Of a stretch of DNA of 64,000 nucleotides, positions 24,805-34,786 are shown in pieces (the stretch's first letter is position 1; each line of letters begins with the position of its first letter). The stretch comes from Anaerocolumna sp. MB42-C2 (lineage in GTDB: Bacteria > Bacillota > Clostridia > Lachnospirales > Lachnospiraceae): positions 3,239,501 to 3,303,500 of the forward strand of contig NZ_CP133190.1 of NCBI RefSeq assembly GCF_030913705.1, written 5' to 3'. Made by a program: the position numbers and the translations under genes. Under the pieces are notes generated by a model. The model was not told where the DNA came from and searched no databases. It was given only the letters and a program-made list of their open reading frames with translations.

Positions 24805-26478
24805 TTAATAAGCACTTATCATCTGGTCAAGAACCGTGTTAATTGATTTTACATCGATTTTTTTATTAATAGACTTTAAATAGTTCTGTATATCAGCACT
24901 GGCCATATAATCTTCCATCTGGGTCATCATGTCATAAACCTTTACAGATTTATCTGGGAATTTAAAATCTTTATATTCTATTATTTTAGAATTTACTAAA
25001 ACAGATACCAGTTTCTTTTCGTATTGTGCGAAATCCATTTTCATAGTCTGGCTCTTGTCTTTACCGGCGCAGTCTACAGCGATACTCATACCGGATAACA
25101 GATTACCAGTTATTGTAAACTTACCGTTCATATAACTGGTATAACCGTCACTGGTGCTGGAGAAATTTTCTAATTTAACAAGGAATTTATTCGGTACCGA
25201 TGATTTCCCATCAGTAAATGCTATGTGAATATCTCCGGTTACGGCTTTTCCGTCTTCTTTCATTTTACCATCAATTTTAAAGGTTTCATCTTTGCTCATA
25301 GTATACCAGGCTTCAAAACCAATATCAGAACCCTTTTTAGCAGACACATAACCTAAGAATGAAGTTTTCGGATCGTTATCATAAGTAAAATCACGGGCAA
25401 TAATATTTCCGTCTGCATCAACGAATACATTCATTACCAAATTCTTATCTTCCGTATCAGCTTTGGATCTTTCTTCCGTAATTTGTGCCAGGGCTGCATT
25501 TATAACATTGGTATAATCTTGTTTCGTACCAAGTTTAAATTTTACGTATAAATCAGCCAGATCAGTATCGGATTTCGCTGTCTTTAAAACTTTTTCGGCA
25601 ATGTCTAACTGCGTATTTTTGGTAATTTGTACGGCTGCTCTTGTTGCAACTTCATTGATTCCGGATGTTGTAACATTGTCATTGATCAGACTTACATCAT
25701 CTAAGTCTTCCACTAAAATAGATGAGTATTTATTTAACAGCTTATTTAATAATTCTGCTGAAAGTGGATTGTTATATAATAGATCCATAAGTTCTTTGGT
25801 AGTAAATGGAATAGGCGTCTGGTTAGATACCCCATTTGTTGGATTCATGGATAGTTTAAGATAAGCCTTGCTTAATTCAGGGATTATGATATATTCTAAT
25901 TCTTTATCCATATCAACTAATACATTTAATTTGGTAACTTCCTTATCATTGGTAAAAAGTGAAATTTCAGATTTTGATTTTTTATCTGTCTGCATGGATT
26001 TAATAGCTGCTTTTACACTATTAAGCCCCTCCAGTCCCATGGACGAAACCAGACTAGGATCGATATCGGCTTTTATCGTCATTTCTGTGCCAATCCCAGC
26101 TTTTGATTTCTTGTAATTGTCAAGACATTGTCCATAATACTTGGATATGGCATCGATTTGTTTCTCTAAGTTTGCTTTTTCAACACTCTGGTAATAATCT
26201 GCCGGAGTCTCAGTTGATACGGTTGTTTCTTTTGCTACTGCTGTTTTCGACGTTCCTGTTGTTTCTGCGTATGCATTTACCGCCGTAGGTCCAACTAAGG
26301 ATAAGACCATAAGAACGAGCGTTAACATAGCTGTCCCAAAAACCCTCGGCAGGCAACGGAAAAAAGCTTTGTTAAATGAACCTCCTCCGCTCCTTTGCTG
26401 TTCTGTAATTAATTTTGATTCATTCGTACTTAATAAATCATTTGTAGAGTGCTTGATATTTTTTTGACAATCCAACAT
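24805..26478 (-). CDS. Large exported protein of unknown function
   Basis: 557 residues. A 46-residue hydrophilic N-terminus precedes a single hydrophobic segment (about 47-70, TAMLTLVLMVLSLVGPTAVNAYA) ending in an AxA-like cleavage site. The rest is extracytoplasmic, rich in Lys, Asp and Ser, with beta-strand patterns in the last 200 residues (e.g. DGKMKEDGKAVTGDIHIAF). No catalytic motif, sortase signal, cell-wall domain or cysteine pair stands out. GGAGGTTTATT lies before the ATG. The layout resembles DUF6583-type clostridial surface proteins, but I cannot assign a role. Whether it is cleaved or stays anchored is open. Confidence 0.6.
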   Translation of the reverse strand: MLDCQKNIKHSTNDLLSTNESKLITEQQRSGGGSFNKAFFRCLPRVFGTAMLTLVLMVLSLVGPTAVNAYAETTGTSKTAVAKETTVSTETPADYYQSVEKANLEKQIDAISKYYGQCLDNYKKSKAGIGTEMTIKADIDPSLVSSMGLEGLNSVKAAIKSMQTDKKSKSEISLFTNDKEVTKLNVLVDMDKELEYIIIPELSKAYLKLSMNPTNGVSNQTPIPFTTKELMDLLYNNPLSAELLNKLLNKYSSILVEDLDDVSLINDNVTTSGINEVATRAAVQITKNTQLDIAEKVLKTAKSDTDLADLYVKFKLGTKQDYTNVINAALAQITEERSKADTEDKNLVMNVFVDADGNIIARDFTYDNDPKTSFLGYVSAKKGSDIGFEAWYTMSKDETFKIDGKMKEDGKAVTGDIHIAFTDGKSSVPNKFLVKLENFSSTSDGYTSYMNGKFTITGNLLSGMSIAVDCAGKDKSQTMKMDFAQYEKKLVSVLVNSKIIEYKDFKFPDKSVKVYDMMTQMEDYMASADIQNYLKSINKKIDVKSINTVLDQMISAY

Positions 26479-26980
26479 AATAAACCTCCGCTTTTTTATA
26501 ATTATATTTTAGGAATAAAAAACCATTCCTATAATTAGGTGCATTGAAGAAAAGCACCCTTTTATGGGAGTATATAAAACTTCTTCCGATAAATTACATT
26601 ATAGGAAATCACAATTATTTCTATTTCACTAATCATAACAAATTTTGCTAATTTCGTCAATAATCGATACTACCTAACTTCAGATTATATTCAAAGTTCA
26701 ACCATAGGACTGAACTGTAGTCTTTATATTATTTCAGCTCGCTTTTCCTGATAAAAAATCCTTAAATTAAAAAAGAGGCCTTTATTAAGTTCTTTAAACA
26801 CAAATCTGCAAATGAATAATTAATTATATTTCCAAAGCAAAATTAGTATTAAGATTAATAAACAGCCTTTAACTTAATAATATTATATGATTCGAGTCCC
26901 AAAAGCCAGTTTTATATGGTACATTATCTGTATGGCTTTTGACGCTTGAACATAATAATAGTTTAATTATAAAATATCGG
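26479..26980. other. 500-base intergenic region
   Basis: Holds small hairpins only: AGGAAT/ATTCCT (26511-26530), GGTGC/GCACC (26538-26558), and AAAAGCCA/TGGCTTTT (about 26914-26941), which may end transcription toward the VanY gene's 3' side. A minus-strand TATAAT-like box near 26600 could be the promoter of the exported protein gene. No gene seen. Confidence 0.5.
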
Positions 26981-28285
26981 TTACGGAGTTTCTTCGTCCG
27001 TAGTCTCATCCGTTGAAGGAGGCGTTATTTCTTCGTCCTGATTTGGTGTTGGAGTTACGGTTTCAGTAGGTACAGGTGTTACGGTCGGAGTTGTTCCGTG
27101 TCCTTTCGGGGGTTTCGTTGGTGTTACATTACCATTATCACCGGTATTAGCATCTTTCGTTTCATCGGTAGTATCTTCATCCTCTTTACCGCCGGTTGGC
27201 TTTTTTGTAGGTTTAACAGAATCCTCTGTTGTGTCCTTAGTGTCATCTGCAGTATTTTTATCTTCATCCGTATTTTTATCTTCTTCCGTATTTTTCTCAG
27301 GTTTGTCTGTCGGCGCCTTAGTCGGTGCCTTAGTCGGTGCCTTAGTTGGTTCCATTACATCTGCTAAATCAATGCCGTAATCCACCAGCTTATCATAACT
27401 GATCTGATCAGAGTAATCCGTGCTTGGTTTAAAATTATAATACTCTTCCAAACAAAGGTTATTCTCATATATATATTTTGCCAACGGTTTTCCTACATAA
27501 CGTATATGCCAGGGTTCGTAAGAATAACCGGTTATTTTTGTCTTATCCTTTGGATAACGGATGATAAAACCATATAAATGAGCATTTTCCGCCAGCCACT
27601 TTCCTTCTATTGAATCTCCAAAGGTTTCGTCCAGTCTATTATTTACTGAATCCGCTGATACGTCAATGGCAAGTCCGGTTTGATGTTCACTGAATCCAGG
27701 TGTTGCGGAATATTTGGCGGTATGTTCTAACCCCTGTTTTTTCACATTATCCGTAAATATATCATATTGTCTTTCATACGAACGGTAGGCAGATACTCCG
27801 TTCAATATTATATTCTGTGCTTTGCCTCCATCAAAAAGCTTCACTAAGGCATCCGCAGCTTCCTGCCTCATAAGTTTCTTTTCATCATAATAGCTGAATG
27901 AAAAATTGACATCCGGAACAACTAAATCACCAGGTATGTAATCAGAAGGCAATCGTAATTCTTTATTCACCAGAACTGTCATACTTTCCGGATTGGTATC
28001 CAACACCACCTTGTCATGGCCGGTAATTACTTCCAGGGCCTCTTCTTTACTGTTGTCCACTTTCGAATCTCCTGTTGCTTTATTTATATTATTATATTCA
28101 GAAGTACTTCCCGAATATGATGGGTCATCATAATAATGTTCAAAGGCATAAGTGGACTCACCTGAAGGGAATAGTGATGTTATGGATGCATAGGTAATCG
28201 CGCATAATATAACTAATGGCACACCCACAATAGCTGCCCTTTTTAAATTCCTCTTAATCATACGTTTCTTTTTTTTATTTAGCAT
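26981..28285 (-). CDS. VanY-type D-alanyl-D-alanine carboxypeptidase with Thr/Pro-rich tail
   Basis: 434 residues from the ATG at 28285 (GGGAGCAAGT upstream). Basic N-terminus, one membrane helix (about 15-35), then the VanY/M15B domain (about 105-290): SYERQYDIF, the zinc motif GFSEHQTGLAIDVS and YEPWHIRYV. The last 120 residues are low-complexity with TKAP repeats and acidic Thr/Glu/Asp stretches ending in TP-rich sequence, without an LPxTG motif. It trims the terminal D-Ala of peptidoglycan stem peptides at the cell surface. No vanR/S genes lie nearby, so this is housekeeping, not glycopeptide resistance. Confidence 0.9.
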   Translation of the reverse strand: MLNKKKKRMIKRNLKRAAIVGVPLVILCAITYASITSLFPSGESTYAFEHYYDDPSYSGSTSEYNNINKATGDSKVDNSKEEALEVITGHDKVVLDTNPESMTVLVNKELRLPSDYIPGDLVVPDVNFSFSYYDEKKLMRQEAADALVKLFDGGKAQNIILNGVSAYRSYERQYDIFTDNVKKQGLEHTAKYSATPGFSEHQTGLAIDVSADSVNNRLDETFGDSIEGKWLAENAHLYGFIIRYPKDKTKITGYSYEPWHIRYVGKPLAKYIYENNLCLEEYYNFKPSTDYSDQISYDKLVDYGIDLADVMEPTKAPTKAPTKAPTDKPEKNTEEDKNTDEDKNTADDTKDTTEDSVKPTKKPTGGKEDEDTTDETKDANTGDNGNVTPTKPPKGHGTTPTVTPVPTETVTPTPNQDEEITPPSTDETTDEETP

Positions 28286-28587
28286 ACTTGCTCCCATTTT
28301 TTAACTACTATCAGGTTTAATGATACCTGACATTTACAAAGTACTGACTGTTATACCTGCATACCTGCCATATAACCAATATTATAACATATTATTAGAC
28401 AAAATCCATGTTTTCCTTAAATAAAACGACATAACAATTAAAAGCCATAAATTATCTGATTAAATACCGCTAATATTGGTAAAATTAAATGAATTTTATA
28501 ATATTTTAATTATTATAGCAATGATATCTAAGGGAATTTGTATTAATGATGTTATATCAGTGATAAATTAATTATCATAAATATTAT
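28286..28587. other. Intergenic, nothing recognised
   Basis: About 300 bases of very AT-rich sequence between VanY and pncB without clear hairpin, promoter or reading frame. Confidence 0.5.
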
Positions 28588-30039
28588 TTAATTGAGACTA
28601 TTAATATTATCTAATAGCTGGTTTTTTAACTGATATAATTCATTCGACAAGTCTACATATACATCATGAGGATTAACAAGTCTTCTTGTTTCATCCCATA
28701 AAGTATCCTGTTCTTTCAGACAATAATCCCTGATTTCCATAACTGACGGAGACTCATAAATACATTTTCCGTCTTTAAATATAGGTTTTAAAATCTCTCT
28801 TAAAGTATAAGTTCCTGCTTTTAAGTAAGTCTTTTTCCAGGTAGCTAAAGGATCAAATAATTTCAGAGGATTTTCTTCAGAATATTTCTCATAAGCCATG
28901 GAAATCAAGTCTGCTTTAATTTTACCGGTTTCTTTATCATAGATACGGTAAACAGTCTTGTTGCCGGGATTGGTAATTTTCCATGGATTCTCAGACAGCT
29001 TAATTTTAGGTATAAACTTACCGTCCTTTTTGATTGCAGCTAACTTATATACCCCTCCAAAAGCCGGACAATCCTTTGAAGTTATCAGATTTGTACCAAC
29101 ACCCCAGGAATTAATGGCAGCCCCTTGTGTTTTAAGGGAATCTATAAGATATTCATCCAAATCACTGGACGCTACAATAGAAGCATCTTTAAATCCGGCA
29201 GCATCCAGCATTTTTCTTGCTTTCTTGGATAGATAGGCCAAATCCCCACTGTCCAAACGGATACCGTAACTTTTCGGCATGTTTCCGGCATCTCTTAATT
29301 CTGTAAATACTTTAATTGCATTAGGAACCCCTGATCTTAAAGTGTCGTAAGTGTCCACTAACAGTGTGGCATTATTCGGATAAAGATCAGCATATTCCCG
29401 GAATGCAGTAAGTTCATCTTCAAAGCTCATAATCCAGCTATGAGCGTGCGTCCCTAAAGCCGGTACATCAAACATTTTAGCTGCAAGAACATTACTTGTC
29501 CCATTACAACCGCCTATTACCGCCGCTCTGGCTCCATAGGTTCCGGCATCCGGCCCCTGGGCACGTCTTAAACCAAATTCCATGACCGGTTCCCCTTTGG
29601 CAGCATAACATACCCGAGAAGCCTTGGTGGCGATCAGACTTTGATGATTGATAATATTTAAAACTGCAGTCTCTATTAATTGAGCTTCCATGATAGGTGC
29701 TATAACCTTTAATAACGGTTCCATAGGGAATACTACCGTTCCCTCCGGGACACCATAGATATCTCCTGTAAATTTAAAACCGGAAAGATAGCTTAAAAAG
29801 TCTTCGTCAAACATATTTAAGCTTCTTAAGTATGTGATGTCCTCATTACTGAAATGAATGCTCTTTATATATTCGATAACCTGCTCCAGTCCGGCACATA
29901 TGGCATAACCGCTTCCGGATGGGTTGTTTCGGTAAAAAACATCAAAAATTACCGTATCATTGCTATTATTTTTATAATAGCCCTGCATCATCGTTAATTC
30001 ATAAAAATCGGTTAATAAAGTTAAATTCTCATTTCCCAT
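28588..30039 (-). CDS. pncB: Nicotinate phosphoribosyltransferase
   Basis: 483 residues, the usual length. N-terminal LLTDFYELTMMQGYY and FDVFYRNNP motifs are typical; the phosphoribosyl-binding barrel includes EFGLRRAQGPD, GTHAHSWIMSF, LLVDTYDT, GIRLDSGDLAYLS and SSDLDEYLI. It converts nicotinate and PRPP to nicotinate mononucleotide in the NAD salvage pathway, cytoplasmic. AAAGGAG precedes the ATG. Single gene with no operon partner. Confidence 0.95.
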   Translation of the reverse strand: MGNENLTLLTDFYELTMMQGYYKNNSNDTVIFDVFYRNNPSGSGYAICAGLEQVIEYIKSIHFSNEDITYLRSLNMFDEDFLSYLSGFKFTGDIYGVPEGTVVFPMEPLLKVIAPIMEAQLIETAVLNIINHQSLIATKASRVCYAAKGEPVMEFGLRRAQGPDAGTYGARAAVIGGCNGTSNVLAAKMFDVPALGTHAHSWIMSFEDELTAFREYADLYPNNATLLVDTYDTLRSGVPNAIKVFTELRDAGNMPKSYGIRLDSGDLAYLSKKARKMLDAAGFKDASIVASSDLDEYLIDSLKTQGAAINSWGVGTNLITSKDCPAFGGVYKLAAIKKDGKFIPKIKLSENPWKITNPGNKTVYRIYDKETGKIKADLISMAYEKYSEENPLKLFDPLATWKKTYLKAGTYTLREILKPIFKDGKCIYESPSVMEIRDYCLKEQDTLWDETRRLVNPHDVYVDLSNELYQLKNQLLDNINSLN

Positions 30040-30355
30040 GGTACTACTCCTTTGTTCCCAGGCAGCTCGTCAAGGCTTTCTTTTCCTTACCTTTTGTGAG
30101 TGTTTTTTATCTTATCTTACAGGAATGTTTTTTTATCTTTTACATTATAACACATAATCCGAATAGTACAACCAATCGTAAAATATTTAATAATAGTTAA
30201 GAATTTCGTAATTTTCGTTTGTCTTGCCTATAAAAATACTTCGTATTTTCAACCATGATGTGATATAATATATAAAGCAAAAAAGAACTGTTACACAAAT
30301 TATTTGTAATTCAGGCAGTTTTGTATTAACGAATCATAAGAAATTGGAGGGTTTT
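30040..30355. other. Divergent intergenic region pncB/plsC
   Basis: Promoters for both flanking genes must lie here. On the plus strand TGATATAAT (30261-30269) is an extended -10 element with a poor -35. Nothing else recognised. Confidence 0.5.
30261..30269 (+). promoter_or_regulatory. Extended -10 promoter candidate for plsC
   Basis: TGATATAAT; the region 17 bases upstream (TCGTAT) does not match a -35, so recognition would rest on the extended -10. Confidence 0.45.
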
Positions 30356-31090
30356 ATGAAAACCATAATTACAGCACTGTTTTTACTTATATTTTTTATT
30401 ATTAGTATACCTCTTTTTATTGTGGAAATAATTATAGGAAAAATCAATCCGCATTTAAAAGTTAAATCATCCCAAGGCATAGTGGTATCAGCCTTTCGTA
30501 TCATATTATTTCTGTGTGGTATTAAAAAGACCGTTATCGGTGTTGAGAATGTTCCTAAAGAGGAAGCTGTTTTATATGTTTCAAATCACCGCAGTTATTT
30601 TGATATTTTGATCGGTTATACCTCCGTTCCGAATCTGACCGGATTTGTTGCAAAAAAGGAAATGTCCCATATCCCCTTTATCAGTTTGTGGATGTCTTTT
30701 TTAAACTGCTTATTTTTGGACCGGGATAATGTCAGGGAAGGCCTTAAGACCATATTAGAGGGTGTAGAATTAATTAAGAAAGGTTATTCTATCTTTATCT
30801 CTCCGGAGGGTACAAGAAGCCAGAATGCAGAAATGCTTCCATTTAAGGAGGGAAGTCTTAAAATGGCAGAGAAAACTGGCTGTGCTATCATCCCCGTATC
30901 CATTAATAATACGGATAACATATTTGAAAATCATATTCCATGGATAAAAAAGGCACATGTAGTGATTGAATTCGGAAAACCGGTATATCCTAATGAACTA
31001 GATAAGGAAAACCGTAAATTTATCGGCTCCTATGTGCAGAATATTATTCGTGAAACCTTGAATAGAAATGCCGGACTCGTCAAATTCTAA
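30356..31090 (+). CDS. plsC: 1-acyl-sn-glycerol-3-phosphate acyltransferase
   Basis: 244 residues; the ATG at 30356 follows GGAGGGTTTT. N-terminal hydrophobic segment (about 4-26), then the acyltransferase blocks: SNHRSYFDILIG (HX4D), DRDN, FISPEGTRSQNAEMLPFKEG and IIPVSI. It adds the second acyl chain to lysophosphatidate to give phosphatidate at the inner membrane face. A small membrane-protein gene follows 68 bases later on the same strand. Confidence 0.92.
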   Translation: MKTIITALFLLIFFIISIPLFIVEIIIGKINPHLKVKSSQGIVVSAFRIILFLCGIKKTVIGVENVPKEEAVLYVSNHRSYFDILIGYTSVPNLTGFVAKKEMSHIPFISLWMSFLNCLFLDRDNVREGLKTILEGVELIKKGYSIFISPEGTRSQNAEMLPFKEGSLKMAEKTGCAIIPVSINNTDNIFENHIPWIKKAHVVIEFGKPVYPNELDKENRKFIGSYVQNIIRETLNRNAGLVKF

Positions 31091-31158
31091 GGCTTGAACT
31101 TTTAAATAAATAATGATACAATATTACCACTGTATTAATGAGGGAAGGAGGTACATAC

Positions 31159-31623
31159 ATGAAACCTGCTGTAATAATACTGTTAATTGTTTTGGCTGTC
31201 GTAATCGGAGCACTGATTTTTTTAGTTATTTATGGACGTAAACTCCAAAAAAGGTCAGAAGAAAACCAGGCACAAATGAAAGCCGGTGCTCAGGCAGTCT
31301 CAATTTTAGTTATAGATAAAAAGCGCATGAAACTTAAGGAAGCAAATCTTCCGAAAATCGTTTTGGATCAAACGCCAAGATATCTGCGTGGTTCCAAGGT
31401 GCCTATTGTAAAAGCCAAAATCGGGCCTAAGATAATGACTTTAATGTGTGATGAAAAAGTATTTGATTTAATCCCGGTTAAAAAAGAAGTAAAAGCAGTT
31501 ATGAATGGTATTTATATAATGGATGTAAAAGGCCTGCGCTCTAATTTAGATGCAAAACCTGTAAAGCAAAAATTTTTCCAAAGAATGAAAAATAATCTGT
31601 TAAATAAAGCAAAATCAAAATAA
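31159..31623 (+). CDS. Small single-pass membrane protein, unknown function
   Basis: 154 residues from the ATG at 31159, with AAGGAGG upstream; an in-frame ATG seven codons earlier lacks a site. One N-terminal membrane helix (about 3-26), then a basic soluble part with LKEANLPKIVLDQTPRYLRG and GPKIMTLMCDEKVFDLIP, and a strongly Lys-rich C-terminus. With an N-terminal anchor the basic domain probably faces the cytoplasm. Same strand as plsC, sharing the terminator at 31634. No family recognised. Confidence 0.65.
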   Translation: MKPAVIILLIVLAVVIGALIFLVIYGRKLQKRSEENQAQMKAGAQAVSILVIDKKRMKLKEANLPKIVLDQTPRYLRGSKVPIVKAKIGPKIMTLMCDEKVFDLIPVKKEVKAVMNGIYIMDVKGLRSNLDAKPVKQKFFQRMKNNLLNKAKSK

Positions 31624-31633
31624 TTTCTTTACA

Positions 31634-31709
31634 AAAAAGGTTATCGGATCTTTATATCAACTGCAAGAAATTTTGCAGCAAAAGTATAAAGATCTGATAA
31701 CTTCTTTTT
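31634..31709. terminator. Bidirectional terminator
   Basis: GTTATCGGATCTTTATA pairs with TATAAAGATCTGATAAC around an inner TGCAAG...TTTTGCA hairpin; flanked by A-run and CTTCTTTTTATT. It serves the plus membrane-protein gene and the minus DUF1934 gene. Confidence 0.85.
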
Positions 31710-31710
31710 A

Positions 31711-32139
31711 TTATCCGGCTTTCTTGGAGCTAATCTTTAGTTGAATCTGACAATCCGAAATAAAGGAATAATTAATGTCCAGTCCATAGTTAATTTCTGC
31801 GGTTATTTTGTCTTCATCTTCCGTAACCCTGATCTGTGACGTATAGATACCAACCTGAAGTTCACCATAAGGAGTCTGGTAGTAAGTAGTATTCTTGGAA
31901 TTCTCCTCAAACACCATATGCACATTATTTGCTCCGTGTTTAATAATATCGATTTGTTTGTCTGCTATTTTTATGGTGCAGTTTGTGACTCCATCCATAT
32001 CTTCCAGAATTTCTTCATAAACAACATAATGCTTCCCATTGCGGTTATAATACTCTCCCACGGATATTACTTCCACCGCTTCATCTTTATCTATCTCATA
32101 TTGAAGACCGGATATTGACACCAATACATCTTTTTTCAT
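31711..32139 (-). CDS. DUF1934 (YwiB-like) beta-barrel protein
   Basis: 142 residues counted from MKKDVLVSISGLQY, the same length as Bacillus YwiB as I recall it. The ribosome binding site is weak (CAGGCG), so the start is uncertain; in-frame codons run up to 32214. Typical features are the YVVYEEI strand, DGVTNCTIKI and a C-terminal YGLDINYSFISDCQIQLKI. The fold is calycin-like; no function is established. Its own promoter is visible at 32296-32323, separate from murI-ddl. Confidence 0.8.
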   Translation of the reverse strand: MKKDVLVSISGLQYEIDKDEAVEVISVGEYYNRNGKHYVVYEEILEDMDGVTNCTIKIADKQIDIIKHGANNVHMVFEENSKNTTYYQTPYGELQVGIYTSQIRVTEDEDKITAEINYGLDINYSFISDCQIQLKISSKKAG

Positions 32140-32295
32140 ATTAAACGCCTGCATAACACATCTATTCACAGATGTGTTACTGCCACAAATAAAAAGAGTG
32201 AAAGTATGTGGCATTCCTTTCTTTAAGTATATTTTATTTCACACTAACGCCCATGCTTTATGGGCATAAATCCAGAAGAATAGCCTCTTTTGCAG

Positions 32296-32323
32296 ATTAT
32301 TGTGTATCCGCAGGTTTTGTCAA
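32296..32323 (-). promoter_or_regulatory. Sigma-A promoter of the DUF1934 gene
   Basis: TTGACA (32318-32323) and AATAAT (32296-32301) on the minus strand, 16-base spacer, placed right after the murI stop. Confidence 0.6.
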
Positions 32324-32354
32324 GTATACTAAAGCAGTAATTCTCCTGCCGATA

Positions 32355-33176
32355 TTAACACAGGGTATCGGCAAAACTTTCTATATTAACATCTTTCGTC
32401 TCTACCACATCACAAGGCAGAATTGTATTTGCAAATTTCTTAAATTTCTCTGCTCCGTCACTTACGTAAAATTTATGTTCTCCGGCCGGATTTACACTTT
32501 CTAACCCCTTGGATTTAAGAACTTCTTTTAACATTCTGGCCGTTTCAAATGCAGGATTAACCAGTGTCACCTTGTCACCTAATATTGAGCCGATCGTATG
32601 CCGGATAAGCGGATAGTGGGTACAGCCTAAAACAAGAGTATCAATATCATAATCTGTCAGTTCACTCATATACCTCTTTGCGACTTCCACTGTAATAGGG
32701 TCAGTAAGCCAGCCCTCTTCAACAAGGGGGACAAAAAGGGGACAAGCTTTACCGTATACTCTCACGTTAGGATTCGTTTTACTCAAATAATCATTATAGA
32801 TTCCACTGTTGATGGTACCCTCCGTACCAATAATTCCTATTCTGCCGTTCCTGGTAGTTTCAGCCGCAACCTTGGCTCCCGGTTTAACCACACCGATAAC
32901 TGGTATGGATACTTCCTGTGAGACAGTCTCCAAGGCAAATGCGCTTGCAGTATTACATGCTATTACGATTGCTTTAACATCTTTAGTCTGAAGAAATTTA
33001 ACAATCTGTCTGGAATAAGTTATAATCGTTTTCTTTGATTTGCTGCCGTATGGAACCCTAGCTGTATCTCCAAAATAAATAATGGTTTCATTCGGTATCT
33101 GCCTCATTATCTCCCTTACAACGGTAAGTCCGCCGATACCGGAATCAAAAACACCTATAGGAGCACTACAAGACAT
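32355..33176 (-). CDS. murI: Glutamate racemase
   Basis: 273 residues from the ATG at 33176, preceded by GGAGGTCAGGGAG and overlapping the ddl stop by 11 bases; longer readings run inside ddl. DSGIGGLTVVREI, the two catalytic cysteines Cys74 (IACNTAS) and Cys185 (LGCTHYP) and YFGDTARVPYG are present. It makes D-glutamate for peptidoglycan stem peptides. Translational coupling to D-Ala-D-Ala ligase ties two wall-precursor steps together. Confidence 0.95.
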   Translation of the reverse strand: MSCSAPIGVFDSGIGGLTVVREIMRQIPNETIIYFGDTARVPYGSKSKKTIITYSRQIVKFLQTKDVKAIVIACNTASAFALETVSQEVSIPVIGVVKPGAKVAAETTRNGRIGIIGTEGTINSGIYNDYLSKTNPNVRVYGKACPLFVPLVEEGWLTDPITVEVAKRYMSELTDYDIDTLVLGCTHYPLIRHTIGSILGDKVTLVNPAFETARMLKEVLKSKGLESVNPAGEHKFYVSDGAEKFKKFANTILPCDVVETKDVNIESFADTLC

Positions 33177-34251
33177 CTCCCTGACCTCCTGCTTCCGCTG
33201 CCCTTGCAAATGCCAATTGCAGTAATTTTTCAATTAATTGAGGTTTTCCGATTCCTTTCGCCTCCCAGAGCATAGGATACATGCTGATAGAGGTAAAACC
33301 CGGCATAGTATTTATCTCATTAAATATAACCTCTCCGGTTTCTTTGTCTACAAAAAAGTCTACCCTGGATAATCCGAATCCATCCACGGCTTTAAATATT
33401 TTTACGGCATAATCTCTGATAATCTCCGCCGCATTACCTGGAAGCTCCGGAGATAATACGGTTTTTGAGGCTTCATTGTTATATTTAGCATCATAGTCAT
33501 AAAAATCAGCAGCTGCAATAATTTCTCCCACACCGGAGGCTTTTGGTTCATTGCCTCCAAGCACGGCACATTCTACTTCCCTGCCGTTTATGGTCTCCTC
33601 TACTAAGATTTTTCTGTCGTGCTTTGCAGCCATATGTAATCCTTTGATTAAGTCATCCCTGTTATAAGCCTTTGAAATTCCTCTTGAGGACCCTGCATTA
33701 GATGGTTTTATAAATACCGGATAAAGAATTTTCTGTTCAATTTTTTCTACAACCTGGCTGATCTGCTCCAATTCTTTTTTCATAACCGAAACATAGTTTG
33801 CCTGTCTGATTCCTAAGGTATCTACAATAATCTTGGTAAATAATTTATCCATGGAAACACCGGAGGCAACAACACCACATCCTACATAAGGAATCCCGGC
33901 CAGTTCAAGTAAGCCCTGTACCGTTCCGTCCTCACCATAAAGTCCGTGGAGTGCCGGAAATACCACATCAATCTTTTCTGAGGACACTTTATTGCCATCC
34001 AGAAGTAAAACTGCTTTTTGGGTAGCATCCGGTGAAATAACCGCCGTTACAGTACTTTTATTCCAGTCACCTGATTTTATATCTGCTACTGAATCGACTT
34101 TAACCCATTTGCCTCCCTTTGTTATTCCTATTATAATAATCCGGTACAAATCCGTGTTAATATTGTTAATAATAGTAGTTGCTGAAACACATGAAACTTC
34201 ATGCTCCGAGGATTGCCCTCCAAACAAAACTGCTACTGTTTTTTTATTCAT
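33166..34251 (-). CDS. ddl: D-alanine--D-alanine ligase
   Basis: 361 residues, ATG 34251 with AAAGGA upstream. ATP-grasp ligase with GGQSSEHEVS near the N-terminus, ALHGLYGEDGTVQGLLELAGIPYVG, PVFIKPSNAGSSRGISK, and the metal/ATP motif VDFFVDKETGEVIFNEINTMPGF. It joins two D-alanines for the UDP-MurNAc pentapeptide. Upstream partner of murI, with which it overlaps. Confidence 0.95.
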   Translation of the reverse strand: MNKKTVAVLFGGQSSEHEVSCVSATTIINNINTDLYRIIIIGITKGGKWVKVDSVADIKSGDWNKSTVTAVISPDATQKAVLLLDGNKVSSEKIDVVFPALHGLYGEDGTVQGLLELAGIPYVGCGVVASGVSMDKLFTKIIVDTLGIRQANYVSVMKKELEQISQVVEKIEQKILYPVFIKPSNAGSSRGISKAYNRDDLIKGLHMAAKHDRKILVEETINGREVECAVLGGNEPKASGVGEIIAAADFYDYDAKYNNEASKTVLSPELPGNAAEIIRDYAVKIFKAVDGFGLSRVDFFVDKETGEVIFNEINTMPGFTSISMYPMLWEAKGIGKPQLIEKLLQLAFARAAEAGGQGDVL

Positions 34252-34786
34252 AATAATATATCCTTTCTTTATGCCCAAGAGCTATAAAATACAGATAAGT
34301 AAACAAGTGCTTATAATTAACAGAAGCTGTTTCACATATACCCGGCAAAAGGGGCAACATTGAATGCCCTGCAGCTGACTATGGGTTTCTGATTGTGCCT
34401 CTATAGTATTTTTATTAAGTACTTGAATACTTTATTCATTTTACTATTTATTTCACTAACATTCAATAGCTTTTGCGAATACTATTCCTATTTTTGAATC
34501 AGACTCATTCAGTCACTTCATTTCTTTTCTTTACATGAATATATTTACCGCCTTTATAATTGGCAAGAAATGTCATTGCAAATCATAAAATCCTATACGG
34601 TCTAGACCCTTTTACATGTTTCGTCTGAAAAAAATTCACCGACCGATTCATTTTAACATATACAGATATTTATTACAAATGATTACTTACCCAAATATTG
34701 GTAATACTACTACTAAATAAAAAAATTTAAGGACTTAATTACATATTAATTTAAACAGCCTGTTTTATAGGGCAGAATGGAGTTTT
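34252..34786. other. 500-base divergent intergenic region ddl/spoIIR
   Basis: AT-rich, no reading frame or strong hairpin. It must hold the ddl promoter and a forespore promoter for spoIIR; I could not identify either with confidence. Confidence 0.5.

Noticed and set aside
27304-27350. Tandem DNA repeat
   Set aside because: It encodes the TKAPTKAP linker of the VanY protein; a coding low-complexity repeat, not a separate element.
26981-28285. Vancomycin resistance determinant
   Set aside because: VanY-type carboxypeptidase alone, with no vanHAX or vanRS; such enzymes are routine in clostridial wall metabolism.
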